Assembly: GCF_900109295.1 (NCBI RefSeq) | Contig: NZ_FOIZ01000002.1 | Span: forward strand, 310,001 to 374,000 | DNA length: 64,000 bases | From: Cognatiyoonia koreensis | Lineage (GTDB): Bacteria; Pseudomonadota; Alphaproteobacteria; Rhodobacterales; Rhodobacteraceae | Direction of reading: 5' to 3' | Part shown: piece after piece, positions 42,485 through 51,923 of the stretch | Layout of the letters: every line of letters begins with the position of its first letter | Position numbering within the stretch: position 1 is the first letter of the stretch | Translations under genes and position numbers: made by a program | The notes under the pieces: generated by a model | Databases searched by the model: none | What the model saw: only the letters and a program-made list of their open reading frames with translations | What the model was told of the DNA's origin: nothing

Positions 42485-43717
42485 ATGGATTTCATCGCGC
42501 CCAAGCCCCTCGCACTTTCCGTTGCCCTGATCGGGGTGGCCATGCCCGCCGTCGCGCAAGAGGCCTGCGGCGGCCTTGGCGCGAACGGTCAATGGATCGG
42601 CGGGAACGAGTCCGCGTCCGACATCACGACATCTGACAACTACCGCGAACAGATGGCGTTGGTGCTGTCGGGCAACCAGTATGTATCGCTCTTTTCCGTC
42701 AGCGCACCGACAGCTGTCAGGATCGAGGCGGCAGGACGCGGGGCCGGTGATCCGCTGATCGACGTAATCGACCCGGATGGAAACATCATTCTGTCCGACG
42801 ACGACTCGGGCGGCAACAGCGCGGCCCGCGCCGAGGTCGAACTTGATCCCGGAACGTACTGCATGTCGTTGTCGAGCTTTGACGGCGCACCGATGACCGC
42901 ATTCGTGCGGATCGGTCGCCCCGAACAGGAGCCGTTGACCGAAGGTGTGTCCGTCACATCCAATACCGGTAGCGAAGATATCATGCCAGTGAACGAGGAT
43001 GGCAGTTGTCGCGATGCGACAGCACTCGGCGCGCTGTCGGGGGCATTGACAGCGACCGCGTCGGTCGACACGACCCCTTACTGGTCCTTCACGCTGGAAA
43101 CACCGACAGCTGTCAGCATCACGGCAAGCAATGAAGATGCCGATCCGGTGGTCACCCTTTATGACGCGGACGAAAACTACATCACCGAAAACGACGACTA
43201 CGACGGTCTGAATTCGCGCATCGACCAAAGCGAACCACTGGCTGCGGGCGATTATTGCGTTCAGGTCGCGGCATTGAACGATACCAGCCTGCCGATTGAC
43301 CTGGAAATCACGGAATATGACCCGGATGCCGCGCTCGCCGCCCTTTACGACCGTGGCGAAGTCGCGCCTCCCCTCGACGGATCGGTTGCGATTGAAAACC
43401 TCGGCACACTGGAAAATCGCCTGCGCAAGGATGCGCAGATCAGCACATCAGCCACGTGGTACAGCATCGATCTGTCCCAGGGTGGGTTGCTTTTGGTCGA
43501 AGCCATCGCCGCCGGCAGTGACGGTGACCCATGGGTCGCGGTGTTTGATGATCTTGGCCGGCAAGTCGCGATGAATGACGATTACGGCGACGGGCTGGAC
43601 TCGCTTGTCACTGCGCGCGTCAACAGCGGCACATATCTTGTCGCGGTCAAGCAAGTCGGCGGATCAAGCCAGGGCCTGATCCGCATGGTGTTTGAACGCT
43701 ATATCCCGGCACCCTGA
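42485..43717 (+). CDS. Secreted protein with repeated PPC-like beta domains
   Basis: A 410-aa exported protein: signal peptide ending ...AMPAVAQ, then three related modules of about 110 residues, each ending in a phrase like LDPGTYCMSLSSF, LAAGDYCVQVAAL, or VNSGTYLVAVKQV and containing an acidic turn (DPDGNIILSDDDSGG, DADENYITENDDYDG, DDLGRQVAMNDDYGDG). This resembles bacterial pre-peptidase C-terminal (PPC) domains, which bind Ca2+ via such acidic turns. There is no enzyme domain. A much longer upstream frame is a shadow and was cut at the signal-peptide ATG. It converges on the next gene. Confidence 0.8.
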   Translation: MDFIAPKPLALSVALIGVAMPAVAQEACGGLGANGQWIGGNESASDITTSDNYREQMALVLSGNQYVSLFSVSAPTAVRIEAAGRGAGDPLIDVIDPDGNIILSDDDSGGNSAARAEVELDPGTYCMSLSSFDGAPMTAFVRIGRPEQEPLTEGVSVTSNTGSEDIMPVNEDGSCRDATALGALSGALTATASVDTTPYWSFTLETPTAVSITASNEDADPVVTLYDADENYITENDDYDGLNSRIDQSEPLAAGDYCVQVAALNDTSLPIDLEITEYDPDAALAALYDRGEVAPPLDGSVAIENLGTLENRLRKDAQISTSATWYSIDLSQGGLLLVEAIAAGSDGDPWVAVFDDLGRQVAMNDDYGDGLDSLVTARVNSGTYLVAVKQVGGSSQGLIRMVFERYIPAP

Positions 43718-43734
43718 GTGACGTCAGGCGCACC

Positions 43735-45384
43735 TTAGCGAGTGATGTTCCCGATCGTATCGGCAAGCAGTTGCGACACGGTGCCCCGATCCAGAAATCC
43801 GCTTGTCGGCAATCCACGGTCACGCTGGTAAAGCCGTAGCGCGCGGCGGGTTTCGTCTGTGAATTCACCGTCTGCTGGCCCCGGATCAAGTCCAAGTGAC
43901 GCAAGTTTCCCTTCGATCAGCCGCGCAGTGATCGGATCAACATTCAGTTCGACCTCGGCAGCTTCGGCATCTTCGCTGGCCTCGGCGCTATTCGCCGCAC
44001 GCCGGATTTCCTTGATGCGGTCGCGGGCAGCGCGGCGGAACGCACCATCTTCAAAGGCGGCCAGATAATCGCGGTAACCGGGGATGGTGTCGATCGCGCG
44101 GGCGCGGTCCCAGCCTGCCTTGTCCTGCGTTTCAGCGGCCGCCAGCTTATCGGCCTCAATCGCATCCAAGCGATTGCGCGCCTCGCCCGCAAACAGCCCG
44201 TCAGGGAAGCGGTCCAGATAGGCACGATAGCCCGGCTCGTCACCGGCAGCGCCGGTTTCCTGCCAGAACGCACGGTCACGGCGTTCTTCTTCAGCCCGCG
44301 CACGGGCGGCTTCGGCCTCGATCTCGGCGGAACGACGGGCGGCCTGCGCATCAAGCTGGTTGATCTGGTCGGCAGTCAGATAGCTGGTCTGGGCAAAGCC
44401 CGTCTGCTGCTGCCAGTTGGTAATCGCCTGCCGGGTGCCGGGGCCAAAAATGCCGTCAATCCCACGGGTGTTATAGTTCAGCACAGTCAGATCGCGCTGG
44501 ATATCGCGGCGCTGGTTTCGGGTCAGGGCAAGCGACTCCTCCGCCAGGCGGTCCTGCCGGTTCGGCTCACGATTGATCGCGCTGATACGCTCCTGCGCCT
44601 CGTCAACATACTGGCCAGCAGGGTATTTGCTCAGGTAATCAAGATAGGCCTCGGCGGTGTCGAGCGCCTGCGCACCTTCCCACATCGCATCTTCGGCAGC
44701 GGTATCGACCGTCTGCGGTGCGGCCGGGGTTTCCGTCGCATCTTCCGGCACCAGAACAAGCCGATCCGGGACGAACCCGCCCAGCAGAAGACGACGATTG
44801 CTTTTGGCAAGCGCGATGGCATCCGCACCCGGCGATGCGATGACCTGCAGATAATCAGCCGCATCATCAGGTTCGCCAATAACGACGGTTACACCCTGCG
44901 GGATGTCCAGATCACCCAGACCGGTGCGCAACAGATCGTCATACGTCCTGCCACGGTCCGGATTCTGGCCAATCACCAGAATGGACTGACCTGCCGCCGC
45001 GCCCATCACCGAAAGCAGGCTGTCGATGCCCAACGCGTCTTGCCCGACAGTGAACAAACCCGGTTCGTCGGTATCCGCCCCCAGCAGCCAAGTGGTGATG
45101 CCGTCCGTTGCAAAACGTCCCGAAAGGCCGACAATCATGCGATCCGCCGTGCCGCGGCTGTCGGCAAAGCGTGTGGCAAGTTCCTGCATCTGTGCACCGG
45201 TCGGATCGGCGCCCACCTGTGTTTCAAAGCCAAGGCGCGCCAGTGGGCCCGCCGCTTCTGCGATGTCTGTGCCGTTGCGCAATCTGTCCAATTCGCTGTA
45301 GCGGTCCACGCCCAACAGCAACGCGGCATCCTGCGCAAAAGCGGGACCGGCAAGAAGGGTGGTCAAAAGTAACAGGCGGTGCAT
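43735..45384 (-). CDS. Exported pseudo-caspase / peptidoglycan-binding protein
   Basis: A 549-aa exported protein. After a signal peptide (MHRLLLLTTLLAGPAFA) comes a region like the caspase-type peptidase C14 fold: AALLLGVDRYSELDRLRNGTDIAEAAGPLARLGFET. The expected GHG and DACR catalytic motifs are replaced by GLSGR and IGQNPDRG, so protease activity is unlikely. Then follow a PG_binding_1 domain (RRDIQRDLTVLNYNTRGIDGIFGPGTRQAI), a helical linker with YLDYLSKYPAGQY/YRAYLDRFPDGLF/YRDYLAAFEDGAF repeats, and a second PG_binding_1 at the C-terminus. The ATG at 45384 is chosen because AGGAG would otherwise touch the GTG at 45390. Confidence 0.82.
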   Translation of the reverse strand: MHRLLLLTTLLAGPAFAQDAALLLGVDRYSELDRLRNGTDIAEAAGPLARLGFETQVGADPTGAQMQELATRFADSRGTADRMIVGLSGRFATDGITTWLLGADTDEPGLFTVGQDALGIDSLLSVMGAAAGQSILVIGQNPDRGRTYDDLLRTGLGDLDIPQGVTVVIGEPDDAADYLQVIASPGADAIALAKSNRRLLLGGFVPDRLVLVPEDATETPAAPQTVDTAAEDAMWEGAQALDTAEAYLDYLSKYPAGQYVDEAQERISAINREPNRQDRLAEESLALTRNQRRDIQRDLTVLNYNTRGIDGIFGPGTRQAITNWQQQTGFAQTSYLTADQINQLDAQAARRSAEIEAEAARARAEEERRDRAFWQETGAAGDEPGYRAYLDRFPDGLFAGEARNRLDAIEADKLAAAETQDKAGWDRARAIDTIPGYRDYLAAFEDGAFRRAARDRIKEIRRAANSAEASEDAEAAEVELNVDPITARLIEGKLASLGLDPGPADGEFTDETRRALRLYQRDRGLPTSGFLDRGTVSQLLADTIGNITR

Positions 45385-45396
45385 CGGCACTCCTTT

Positions 45397-46599
45397 CTAG
45401 GTGTCGTAGGTCCGTCGATCTTCGATCACGATACCGTCGCGGGGAAGCGCGCCGGGATCACAAAGCGTGACGGTTCCTTTCAATTTCAAAATGTCGCTGA
45501 CGGCGGCGATGATCGCTTCAGCGTCAAGCCCGGTGCCTTCGCAGCGGACTTCCATCGTATCAGCCTCGCCTGCGCGGTCGGCGATGACCCGTGCACGCGC
45601 CAACCCGTCGAATCGGGCAACAAGGGCGGCGACCTGTTCAGGACGCACAAACATGCCTTTGATCTTGGTGGTCTGGTCGGCACGTCCCATCCAACCCTTG
45701 ATCCGGGTGTTGGTGCGCCCGCAAGGGCTGTCGCCTTCCATGATGGCCGAAAGATCACCGGTCGCGAACCGGATCAGCGGATAGTCAGGGTTCAGTGTGG
45801 TGACGACCACCTCGCCCACTTCGCCCGGCGCGACAGGTTCGCCGGTGCCGGGTGTCACGATCTCGACGATGACGCCTTCGTCCACGATAAGGCCATCGCC
45901 AGGCGTGGTTTCATAAGCGATATTGCCAAGATCGGCGGTCGCATAGGCTTGCAGACAGGTGATGCCCCGGCCAGTGTAATAATCGCGCAAGGATGGAAAC
46001 AGCGCTCCGCCGGACACCGCAGCCTTGGTGATGCGCAGCGCGACGCCCAGCGTATCGGCCTTCTCAAGCATGATCTTCAGATAATCTGGCGTCCCTGCGT
46101 AGGCGGTAACACCGACCGCAGCGGCGGCCTGAACCTGCAGTTCCGTCTGCCCCGTTCCCGCTGGCAAAACACGCGCGCCGACAGCCCGGGCCCCGTTTTC
46201 AAAGATGCTGCCAGCCGGGGTCAGGTGATAGCCGAAACAGTTCTGCACCGTATCATCCGGGCCGATGCCGCAGGCATGCAGGAACCGGCCCAGCCGCCAC
46301 CAGTCATGGCTCGACCCGCCCGGTTCATAGATCGGACCTGGCGATTGAAAGACGTGGGTAATATTGCTGACAGGGATGCCGCCAAACGGCGGATTTTCGG
46401 TCTGCCATTGGACCAGATCGGACTTGCGCAGCACTGGCAGGTGGCGCAGGTCTGCAAGACACTGCACCCTGTCGCCACCTGTCAGGCCAGAGTTTTCCGC
46501 CGCCGCAATCCTTTTGATCTGCGCCAGCAAACCCTGCAGCTGCGCTGTCTCCCGGTCAGCGTGGCTCCGGGTTTCCAGATCGTCGTAAAAGATGGGCAT
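45397..46599 (-). CDS. Phenylacetate-CoA ligase-like (PaaK family) AMP-forming enzyme
   Basis: A 400-aa acyl-CoA synthetase of the PaaK/CapK type, which activates carboxylic acids to CoA thioesters with ATP. SPGPIYEPGGSSHD is the phosphate-binding loop region; FGYHLTPAGSIFENGARAVGARVLPAGTGQT, GTPDYL, AVSGGALFP, QAYATADLGNIAYE and YPLIRFATGDLSAI follow. AGGAGA is before the ATG. Last gene of the Liv/ligase operon; activates the imported compound or a derivative by inference from linkage. Confidence 0.9.
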   Translation of the reverse strand: MPIFYDDLETRSHADRETAQLQGLLAQIKRIAAAENSGLTGGDRVQCLADLRHLPVLRKSDLVQWQTENPPFGGIPVSNITHVFQSPGPIYEPGGSSHDWWRLGRFLHACGIGPDDTVQNCFGYHLTPAGSIFENGARAVGARVLPAGTGQTELQVQAAAAVGVTAYAGTPDYLKIMLEKADTLGVALRITKAAVSGGALFPSLRDYYTGRGITCLQAYATADLGNIAYETTPGDGLIVDEGVIVEIVTPGTGEPVAPGEVGEVVVTTLNPDYPLIRFATGDLSAIMEGDSPCGRTNTRIKGWMGRADQTTKIKGMFVRPEQVAALVARFDGLARARVIADRAGEADTMEVRCEGTGLDAEAIIAAVSDILKLKGTVTLCDPGALPRDGIVIEDRRTYDT

Positions 46600-46670
46600 G
46601 GCGGGTCTCCTGTTGTCGGGTGTTGGCCCAACACGACGAAGCTATGTATCTGTCGTGTTGCTATTCAATA

Positions 46671-47378
46671 TCACTCAGGCGCAGGGCAGTTTTGCAAACG
46701 ATAGGCGTGAAGATCCTGCAAGATGGCATCGCGCAGATCGCCACGCAACGTCAGAACGAAATCGACATCGATCAGACCATAGGGTTCGTAATACCGGCCG
46801 GTCAGCGGGGTTTCACCTTCGGCAATCCCGACGTTGCGCTGCAGTAGCGGGCCGAATGCCCCCGTGCGGCGTTGATCGACAAGGTCGGCAAGCATCTCTG
46901 CGGCTTCGATGTCGGCGGTCGGATCACGCCAGAGCCAATCAAAGAACCCTGTTCCGTGATCCTCCACCGCCGCCAGAGCATCCTGATACCGCGCGATATC
47001 AGCGGAAAAACGCTGTGCGATCTCGGTGCGCAGCGGAAAGAATACTTGCGACGTCACCCATGTTTCACCACTGTCCGCTGTGGTTTGGCTGTCGATCATC
47101 AACCGCGCCGGGTCGGTTTCGAAATCAGCCAGATACCAGCTGATATCGCGCGCGCCATTGCGCTCGTTGGGTTGGGATTGCCGCCAATGCAGCGTGCAAC
47201 CGTCAAGGTGGACGTCAAACCGCAGATCAGGCGACACGGCACGTTCCGCCGCCGCGATCCTTTCCGCCAGATCAAACCCGTCCGCCAGCGGTGCTGTCGC
47301 GAGACAGGCCACCAGGCAGGACGCGAAGACCCCCAGCTTACGCAAGCCAGCGTTTGCGGCGACGATAGCTGCGCACAT
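46671..47378 (-). CDS. Hypothetical exported protein (about 235 aa)
   Basis: Signal-like start with a basic segment and hydrophobic core (KLGVFASCLVACLATAPLADG), then a soluble domain with two Cys (HLDGCTLHWR and the terminal LQNCPAPE), possibly one disulfide. No motif I can name. The frame is open from 47402, overlapping the end of livF; I prefer the ATG at 47378, still inside that gene, but a start closer to the signal core is possible. Between LivF and the PaaK-like gene, so probably same transcript. Confidence 0.6.
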   Translation of the reverse strand: MCAAIVAANAGLRKLGVFASCLVACLATAPLADGFDLAERIAAAERAVSPDLRFDVHLDGCTLHWRQSQPNERNGARDISWYLADFETDPARLMIDSQTTADSGETWVTSQVFFPLRTEIAQRFSADIARYQDALAAVEDHGTGFFDWLWRDPTADIEAAEMLADLVDQRRTGAFGPLLQRNVGIAEGETPLTGRYYEPYGLIDVDFVLTLRGDLRDAILQDLHAYRLQNCPAPE

Positions 47379-48171
47379 CCCGGAACGATTTGCGCCCTTC
47401 ATCCGACACGCCCAGATAGAATTCCTTCACATCCGGGTTCTCGCGCAACTCGGCGGCAGGGCCCTCCATCACGACACGGCCGCTTTCCAGAATATAGCCG
47501 TGATGTGCAAAGCGCAGTGCGACGTTGGTGTTCTGCTCGGCCAACAGAAAGGACACGCCTTCCTGTTCGTTGAGGTTCTTCACGATCGTGAAAATCTCCT
47601 CCACCAGCTGCGGGGCAAGGCCCATCGACGGCTCATCCAGCAGGATCGTCTCGGGGCGGGACATTAAGGCGCGGCCAATGGCGCACATCTGCTGTTCGCC
47701 GCCGGAAGTATAGCCAGCCTGACTCTTGCGCCGCTCTTTGAGGCGCGGAAAATAGGTATAAACAAGATCCAGATCCTGCGCGACCTTCGCTCCGCCGTCG
47801 CGGCGGGTATAGGCACCGGTCATCAGGTTTTCCTCGATTGTCAGATGCTCAAAGCAGTGACGGCCTTCCATTACCTGGATCACGCCACGCTTGACCAAAT
47901 CGGAAGGCGACAGATCCTGCACACGATCACCGCGATAGGTGATGGCACCTTTGGTCACTTCGCCGCGTTCGGAATGCAGCAGATTGGAAATCGCCTTCAG
48001 CGTCGTGGTCTTGCCCGCACCGTTGCCGCCCAAAAGGGCAGTAATCCCGCCTTTGGGCACAGTCAGGGACACGCCTTTCAACACAAGGATCACGTGGTTG
48101 TAGATCACCTCGATGTTGTTGACCTCCAAAAGGGTGTCAACCTCGGTTTCAGCGGCATCAAGCATGTTCAT
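47338..48171 (-). CDS. livF: Branched-chain-type ABC transporter ATPase (LivF)
   Basis: A 277-aa ATPase of the HAAT (hydrophobic amino acid) importers. Walker A GGNGAGKTT, signature SGGEQQMCAIGRAL, Walker B ILLDEPSMGL and EQNTNVAL H-loop region identify LivF as opposed to LivG. It has an unusual C-terminal extension (YLGVSDEGRKSFRDVRSYRRRKRWLA), rich in Arg. It follows the binding protein gene after a terminator and a repeat element. Confidence 0.93.
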   Translation of the reverse strand: MNMLDAAETEVDTLLEVNNIEVIYNHVILVLKGVSLTVPKGGITALLGGNGAGKTTTLKAISNLLHSERGEVTKGAITYRGDRVQDLSPSDLVKRGVIQVMEGRHCFEHLTIEENLMTGAYTRRDGGAKVAQDLDLVYTYFPRLKERRKSQAGYTSGGEQQMCAIGRALMSRPETILLDEPSMGLAPQLVEEIFTIVKNLNEQEGVSFLLAEQNTNVALRFAHHGYILESGRVVMEGPAAELRENPDVKEFYLGVSDEGRKSFRDVRSYRRRKRWLA

Positions 48172-48221
48172 ATCCCGTCAAGGTTAACGCGCCCGGCAAT
48201 CGGACAGGGCAACAGCCCTCA

Positions 48222-48241
48222 TCATCTTGCCAAAAATACTC
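48222..48241 (-). repeat. Rhodobacteraceae intergenic element, copy A
   Basis: On the minus strand GAGTATTTTTGGCAAGATGA, sitting between the binding-protein terminator and livF. Related to copies at 50716 and 52755 (GAGTTTTT..GGCCAGATGA). Family-typical intergenic element by my recollection. Confidence 0.6.
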
Positions 48242-48276
48242 AAAAAACGGCGGACGGCCCGCAAAGGGCCGCCCGC
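48242..48276 (-). terminator. Terminator of the binding-protein gene
   Basis: Minus-strand stem GCGGGCGGCCC/GGGCCGTCCGC (one mismatch, 5-nt loop) then CGTTTTTTG. It lies 7 bp past the binding-protein stop and separates it from livF, so livF needs readthrough or its own promoter. Confidence 0.85.
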
Positions 48277-48283
48277 GCATGCA

Positions 48284-49570
48284 TCAAAGACAGCCTGCCT
48301 CGATCCCGGATTCGGATGCAAAGGCAGCCGAGTCCTCGTCGATCAGCGGTTGAATGACGCTCATATCGGACTCGATATAGTCGGTCAGCGCAACCCACTT
48401 GCCGTCAGCCGCGTTCCACTGCTGGACGATACCCAGACCGGATCCACCGTGGTTTTCACAAGACACGCCGAATTCCGGCCCGATCTGCGACATGCCAAGT
48501 TCGGCCATCCGGGCTTCGGTAATTTCCAGCGCTTCCATCCCGTCACGCATCATCGCCGGTGTAATCGCTGAAACACCATGGATATCCTGCGCCTTGGCAA
48601 TGGCCTCGGAAGCCAGCATCGCCGCGTACATACCGCGGGTATAAAGCACCGAACCGACGTGCGATCCGTCACCGGCTGCATTGCCCGCATCGTGGACAAG
48701 CGAACGGATTTCATCAAAGACGGGCAGTTCCGCATCGACACGGTTCATGTTCAGGGATTTGTAACCGTCAGCCGCCGCACCCGCAGGTGTCACGTCATGT
48801 TCGGCACCGGCCCACCAGTTGCCGATGAAATTCTCCATCGGGAAATTGATGTTCGCAGCTTCCTGCACAGCGACCTGGTTCATGACACCCCAGCCCCACA
48901 TCAGGACATAGTCGGGACGCTCGCGGCGGATCTGCAGCCACTGTGATTTCTGCTCCTGGCCCGGATGATCGACAGCCAGCTGGGTCAGCTCGAAGCCATG
49001 CATCGCAGACAGTTCTTCCAGCGTGCGGATTGGCTCCTTGCCATAGGCAGAGTTGTGATAGATCAGGGCGATCTTCTTGCCATCCAGCGACCCGCCGTTC
49101 TCTTCCAGCAGGTAGTTCACCATGACAGAGGCGGCGTTCCAGTAGTTCGCAGGATAGTTGAAGACCCAGTTGAAAACTTCGCCATTCGCGGCAGAGGTCC
49201 GGCCATAGCCCATCGTGTGGATGGGAATACCGTCAGCCGTGGCCTTGGGAATAATCTGATAGGTGATACCTGTGGACAGGGGTTGATAGACAAGCGCGCC
49301 CTCGCCCTTGGTAGACTCATAGCATTCCACACCTTTCTCGGTGTTATAGCCGGTTTCGCATTCGACGATACGGACCATCTCGCCGCCAATGCCGCCATCA
49401 CGGGCATTGAGCAGGTTGAAATAGTCCTGATAGCCATCCGAAAACGGCGTCCCGCCCGCCGCGTAAGGGCCGGTGCGATAGCTGAGGTCGGGAATGACAA
49501 GCTCGGCCAGTGCCGGGCCGCTGGCAAGCACGCCCGCAAGGGCCGCTGCTGCTAGGGTCTTCATTTTCAT
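48284..49570 (-). CDS. Liv-type ABC transporter substrate-binding protein
   Basis: A 428-aa periplasmic receptor (type I, Leu/Ile/Val-like fold) with signal peptide MKMKTLAAAALAGVLASGPALA. Typical segments: YRTGPYAAGGTPFSDGYQDYFNLLNARDGGIGG, VECETGYNTEKGVECYES, GKKIALIYHNSAYGKEPI. It is longer than classic LivJ/K (about 345-370 mature), placing it in the group often linked to acyl-CoA ligases. GGAGGAAA precedes the ATG at 49570. Ligand unknown; an aromatic or other organic acid is suggested by the neighbouring ligases. Confidence 0.92.
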   Translation of the reverse strand: MKMKTLAAAALAGVLASGPALAELVIPDLSYRTGPYAAGGTPFSDGYQDYFNLLNARDGGIGGEMVRIVECETGYNTEKGVECYESTKGEGALVYQPLSTGITYQIIPKATADGIPIHTMGYGRTSAANGEVFNWVFNYPANYWNAASVMVNYLLEENGGSLDGKKIALIYHNSAYGKEPIRTLEELSAMHGFELTQLAVDHPGQEQKSQWLQIRRERPDYVLMWGWGVMNQVAVQEAANINFPMENFIGNWWAGAEHDVTPAGAAADGYKSLNMNRVDAELPVFDEIRSLVHDAGNAAGDGSHVGSVLYTRGMYAAMLASEAIAKAQDIHGVSAITPAMMRDGMEALEITEARMAELGMSQIGPEFGVSCENHGGSGLGIVQQWNAADGKWVALTDYIESDMSVIQPLIDEDSAAFASESGIEAGCL

Positions 49571-49626
49571 CGGTGTTTCCTCCCATGGTTTTCCGATTTG
49601 TTGTCCCCTCTTCAGGGGTCGTTCGC

Positions 49627-50709
49627 TTAATATGGAAACGGCCAAAGCCGCAGTTTTTCTTTCGCCAGCCGCCAAAGCTGCGCCAGACCATGCGGTTCCT
49701 TGATCAGGAAGAACATGATCAACGCCCCGACGATAACAAGTTGGAAATGCGCGACAAGGTCTGTCGGCCAGCCAAGCAGATCCACACCGATCAACTTCAG
49801 AACGACCGGTAGGATCACCAGAAACGCCGCCCCGGCAAAGCTGCCAAAAATCGATCCAAGCCCGCCAATGATGATCATGAACAGCACCAGAAACGATTTC
49901 TGAATGCCAAAGGCCTCACCGACCTCAACCGCACCCAGATAGACGGCGAAGAACAGCGCCCCCGAAATGCCGACAAAAAAGGACGACACGGCAAAAGCCG
50001 TCAGTTTGGCCTTCAACGGGTTCACGCCGATGATCTCGGCCGCAATATCCATGTCACGAATGCCCATCCACGTCCGCCCGATGGTGCCGCGCGTCAGGTT
50101 GCGCGCAATCAGGGCACAGACGGTCACAAAGACCAGACAGATCAGATACTGCGCCCAGGCTTCGGTGTTCGGACCAGTCACAGGCACGCCAAAAACAAGA
50201 CGCTCTGGTGCCGTGATCTGGCCGGATGCGGAATCATTGTAGAACCACGATACCTTGTTGAACAACCAGACCAGAAAGAACTGCGCAGCCAACGTCGCGA
50301 CCGCCAGATAGAAGCCTTTGATGCGCAAGGATGGCAACCCGAATGCCGCACCCACCGCCGCGGTAATCCCGCCCGAAAGGATGATGTGGATCACGATATT
50401 CACATCCGGAAACGCGGTCATCAGCTTGTAGCAGGCATAAGCGCCCACAGCCATGAACCCGCCGGTGCCAAGCGACACCTGTCCGCAATAACCCGTCAGG
50501 ATGTTTAGCCCGATCGCTGCAATCGCATAGATCAGGAAGGGGACGAAAATAGCGCTGGCCCAATAGTCGTTGATAAAAAACGGTACGACCAGAAAGGCCA
50601 CCGCCATCGTCACCCAGAAGCCGATCCGGTCAAATTTGATCGGAAAGGTCTGGCTGTCAGCAGCATAGGAGGTCTTGAAATCACCGGCTTCACGATAAAG
50701 CATGACCAC
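49627..50709 (-). CDS. livM: Branched-chain-type ABC transporter permease LivM
   Basis: A 360-aa multi-pass permease. LNILTGYCGQVSLGTGGFMAVGAYACY is the family landmark; GRTWMGIRDMDIAAEIIGVNPLKAKLTAFAVSSFFVGISGAL contains the EAA-like ATPase contact; IIGGLGSIFGSFAGAAFLVILPVVL is the last conserved block. An unusual N-terminal extension (about 28 residues) precedes the first helix. Confidence 0.94.
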   Translation of the reverse strand: MVMLYREAGDFKTSYAADSQTFPIKFDRIGFWVTMAVAFLVVPFFINDYWASAIFVPFLIYAIAAIGLNILTGYCGQVSLGTGGFMAVGAYACYKLMTAFPDVNIVIHIILSGGITAAVGAAFGLPSLRIKGFYLAVATLAAQFFLVWLFNKVSWFYNDSASGQITAPERLVFGVPVTGPNTEAWAQYLICLVFVTVCALIARNLTRGTIGRTWMGIRDMDIAAEIIGVNPLKAKLTAFAVSSFFVGISGALFFAVYLGAVEVGEAFGIQKSFLVLFMIIIGGLGSIFGSFAGAAFLVILPVVLKLIGVDLLGWPTDLVAHFQLVIVGALIMFFLIKEPHGLAQLWRLAKEKLRLWPFPY

Positions 50710-50715
50710 CCTCCT

Positions 50716-50746
50716 TCATCTGGCCCCAAAAACTCCCGCCGGAGGC
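50716..50746 (-). repeat. Rhodobacteraceae intergenic element, copy B
   Basis: Minus-strand GCCTCCGGCGGGAGTTTTTG followed by GGGCCAGATGA, ending just before the livM ribosome-binding site. Nearly identical to copy C (52755-52785), shorter relative at 48222. Confidence 0.65.
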
Positions 50747-50770
50747 CCCAATGGCCGGGTGGGCGGGCGT

Positions 50771-50789
50771 CGTGAGCCAAAGGCTCACG
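50771..50789 (-). other. Stem-loop between livH and livM
   Basis: CGTGAGCC-aaa-GGCTCACG, perfect 8-bp stem with 3-nt loop, no T-run. Likely an mRNA-stabilising or processing hairpin in the livH-livM spacer. Confidence 0.5.
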
Positions 50790-50810
50790 CGGTTGGCCGC
50801 ACGGACATCA

Positions 50811-51806
50811 TCAAACCCGTTCAATGATCTTCTCCCCGAACAGACCCTGCGGGCGAAACACAAGAAAGATCAGCGCAAGAACATAGGCAAACCAGTTCTC
50901 CGTGGCACCGCCAACCATCGGACCGATCATGAATTCGAACAGTTTCTCACCGACACCAATGATCAACCCGCCCACAATGGCACCGGGAATTGACGTGAAC
51001 CCGCCCAGCATCAACACAGGCAAGGCCTTCAACGCAATCAGCGACAGCGAAAACTGCACGCCGGATTTCGCGCCCCACATGACACCGGCAACCAAGGCCA
51101 CAAGTCCCGCAAGCGACCAGACCAGCACCCAGATGTAGTTCAACGAAATCCCGACAGACAAAGCGGCCTGATGGTCATCCGCCACAGCGCGCATCGCACG
51201 GCCCTGTTTGGTGTACTGGGCAAACACGATCAGGCTGATGACCAGCACTGCCGCCACGACAGTGGCCACCATATCCAGCTTGTCGATGAAGAAGCCGTAG
51301 AAATCCTCTCCGCCAAGACCCCGCGTGGCTTGCTCGACCCACATCGACCCACCCTGCGGCAGACCCAAAGCAAGGGTTTTGATGTCCGACCCCCACATCA
51401 GATCGCCCACACCCTCTAGGAAATAGGCCAACCCGATGGTTGCCATGAACAGGATGATCGGTTCCTGCCCGACCAGATGGCGAAAGACGAACTGCTGAAC
51501 CATCCATGCGAAGGCAACCATGACCAGCAAGGTAAAAGCAATCGCCAGCAATGCAGGAACAGTCCAGCCGAAATGATGCACTTCGGTCCCGAAAATCGCA
51601 TTGATCAGATGGGCAAACGGCACCTGCCCCTCCATGATCCCCACCAATGTGAGGGCGGCAAACAGCGCCATGACCCCTTGGGCGTAGTTGAAGATGCCAG
51701 AGGCCTTGAAGATCAGCACAAAGCCCAGCGCCACAAGCGCGTAAAGAACGCCTGCCATCAGGCCATTGATGATAACTTCGATGCCATAGAGGAAATCAGC
51801 TGACAT
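50811..51806 (-). CDS. livH: Branched-chain-type ABC transporter permease LivH
   Basis: A 331-aa inner-membrane permease. NGLMAGVLYALVALGFVLIFKASGIFNYAQGVMALFAAL is the hallmark start; RAMRAVADDHQAALSVGISLNYIWVLVWSLAG is the ATPase-contact loop; GLFGEKIIERV closes. The ATG at 51806 has GGAGG at 5 nt; an 8-residue longer frame is less likely. Confidence 0.94.
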   Translation of the reverse strand: MSADFLYGIEVIINGLMAGVLYALVALGFVLIFKASGIFNYAQGVMALFAALTLVGIMEGQVPFAHLINAIFGTEVHHFGWTVPALLAIAFTLLVMVAFAWMVQQFVFRHLVGQEPIILFMATIGLAYFLEGVGDLMWGSDIKTLALGLPQGGSMWVEQATRGLGGEDFYGFFIDKLDMVATVVAAVLVISLIVFAQYTKQGRAMRAVADDHQAALSVGISLNYIWVLVWSLAGLVALVAGVMWGAKSGVQFSLSLIALKALPVLMLGGFTSIPGAIVGGLIIGVGEKLFEFMIGPMVGGATENWFAYVLALIFLVFRPQGLFGEKIIERV

Positions 51807-51923
51807 GAATGCCTCCGGTCTTACGATCAAAATTCAAGGTTCGTATCCTCCACGTCTACGGACACCCAAGCGCCATCATCATACGGGACAAGAACGACAT
51901 CCAAGCGCGGTGCACAGCCAATG

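Noticed and set aside
42290..43228. Minus-strand frame of over 300 codons opposite the PPC-like protein
   Set aside because: Shadow; the plus frame has a signal peptide and three related modules.
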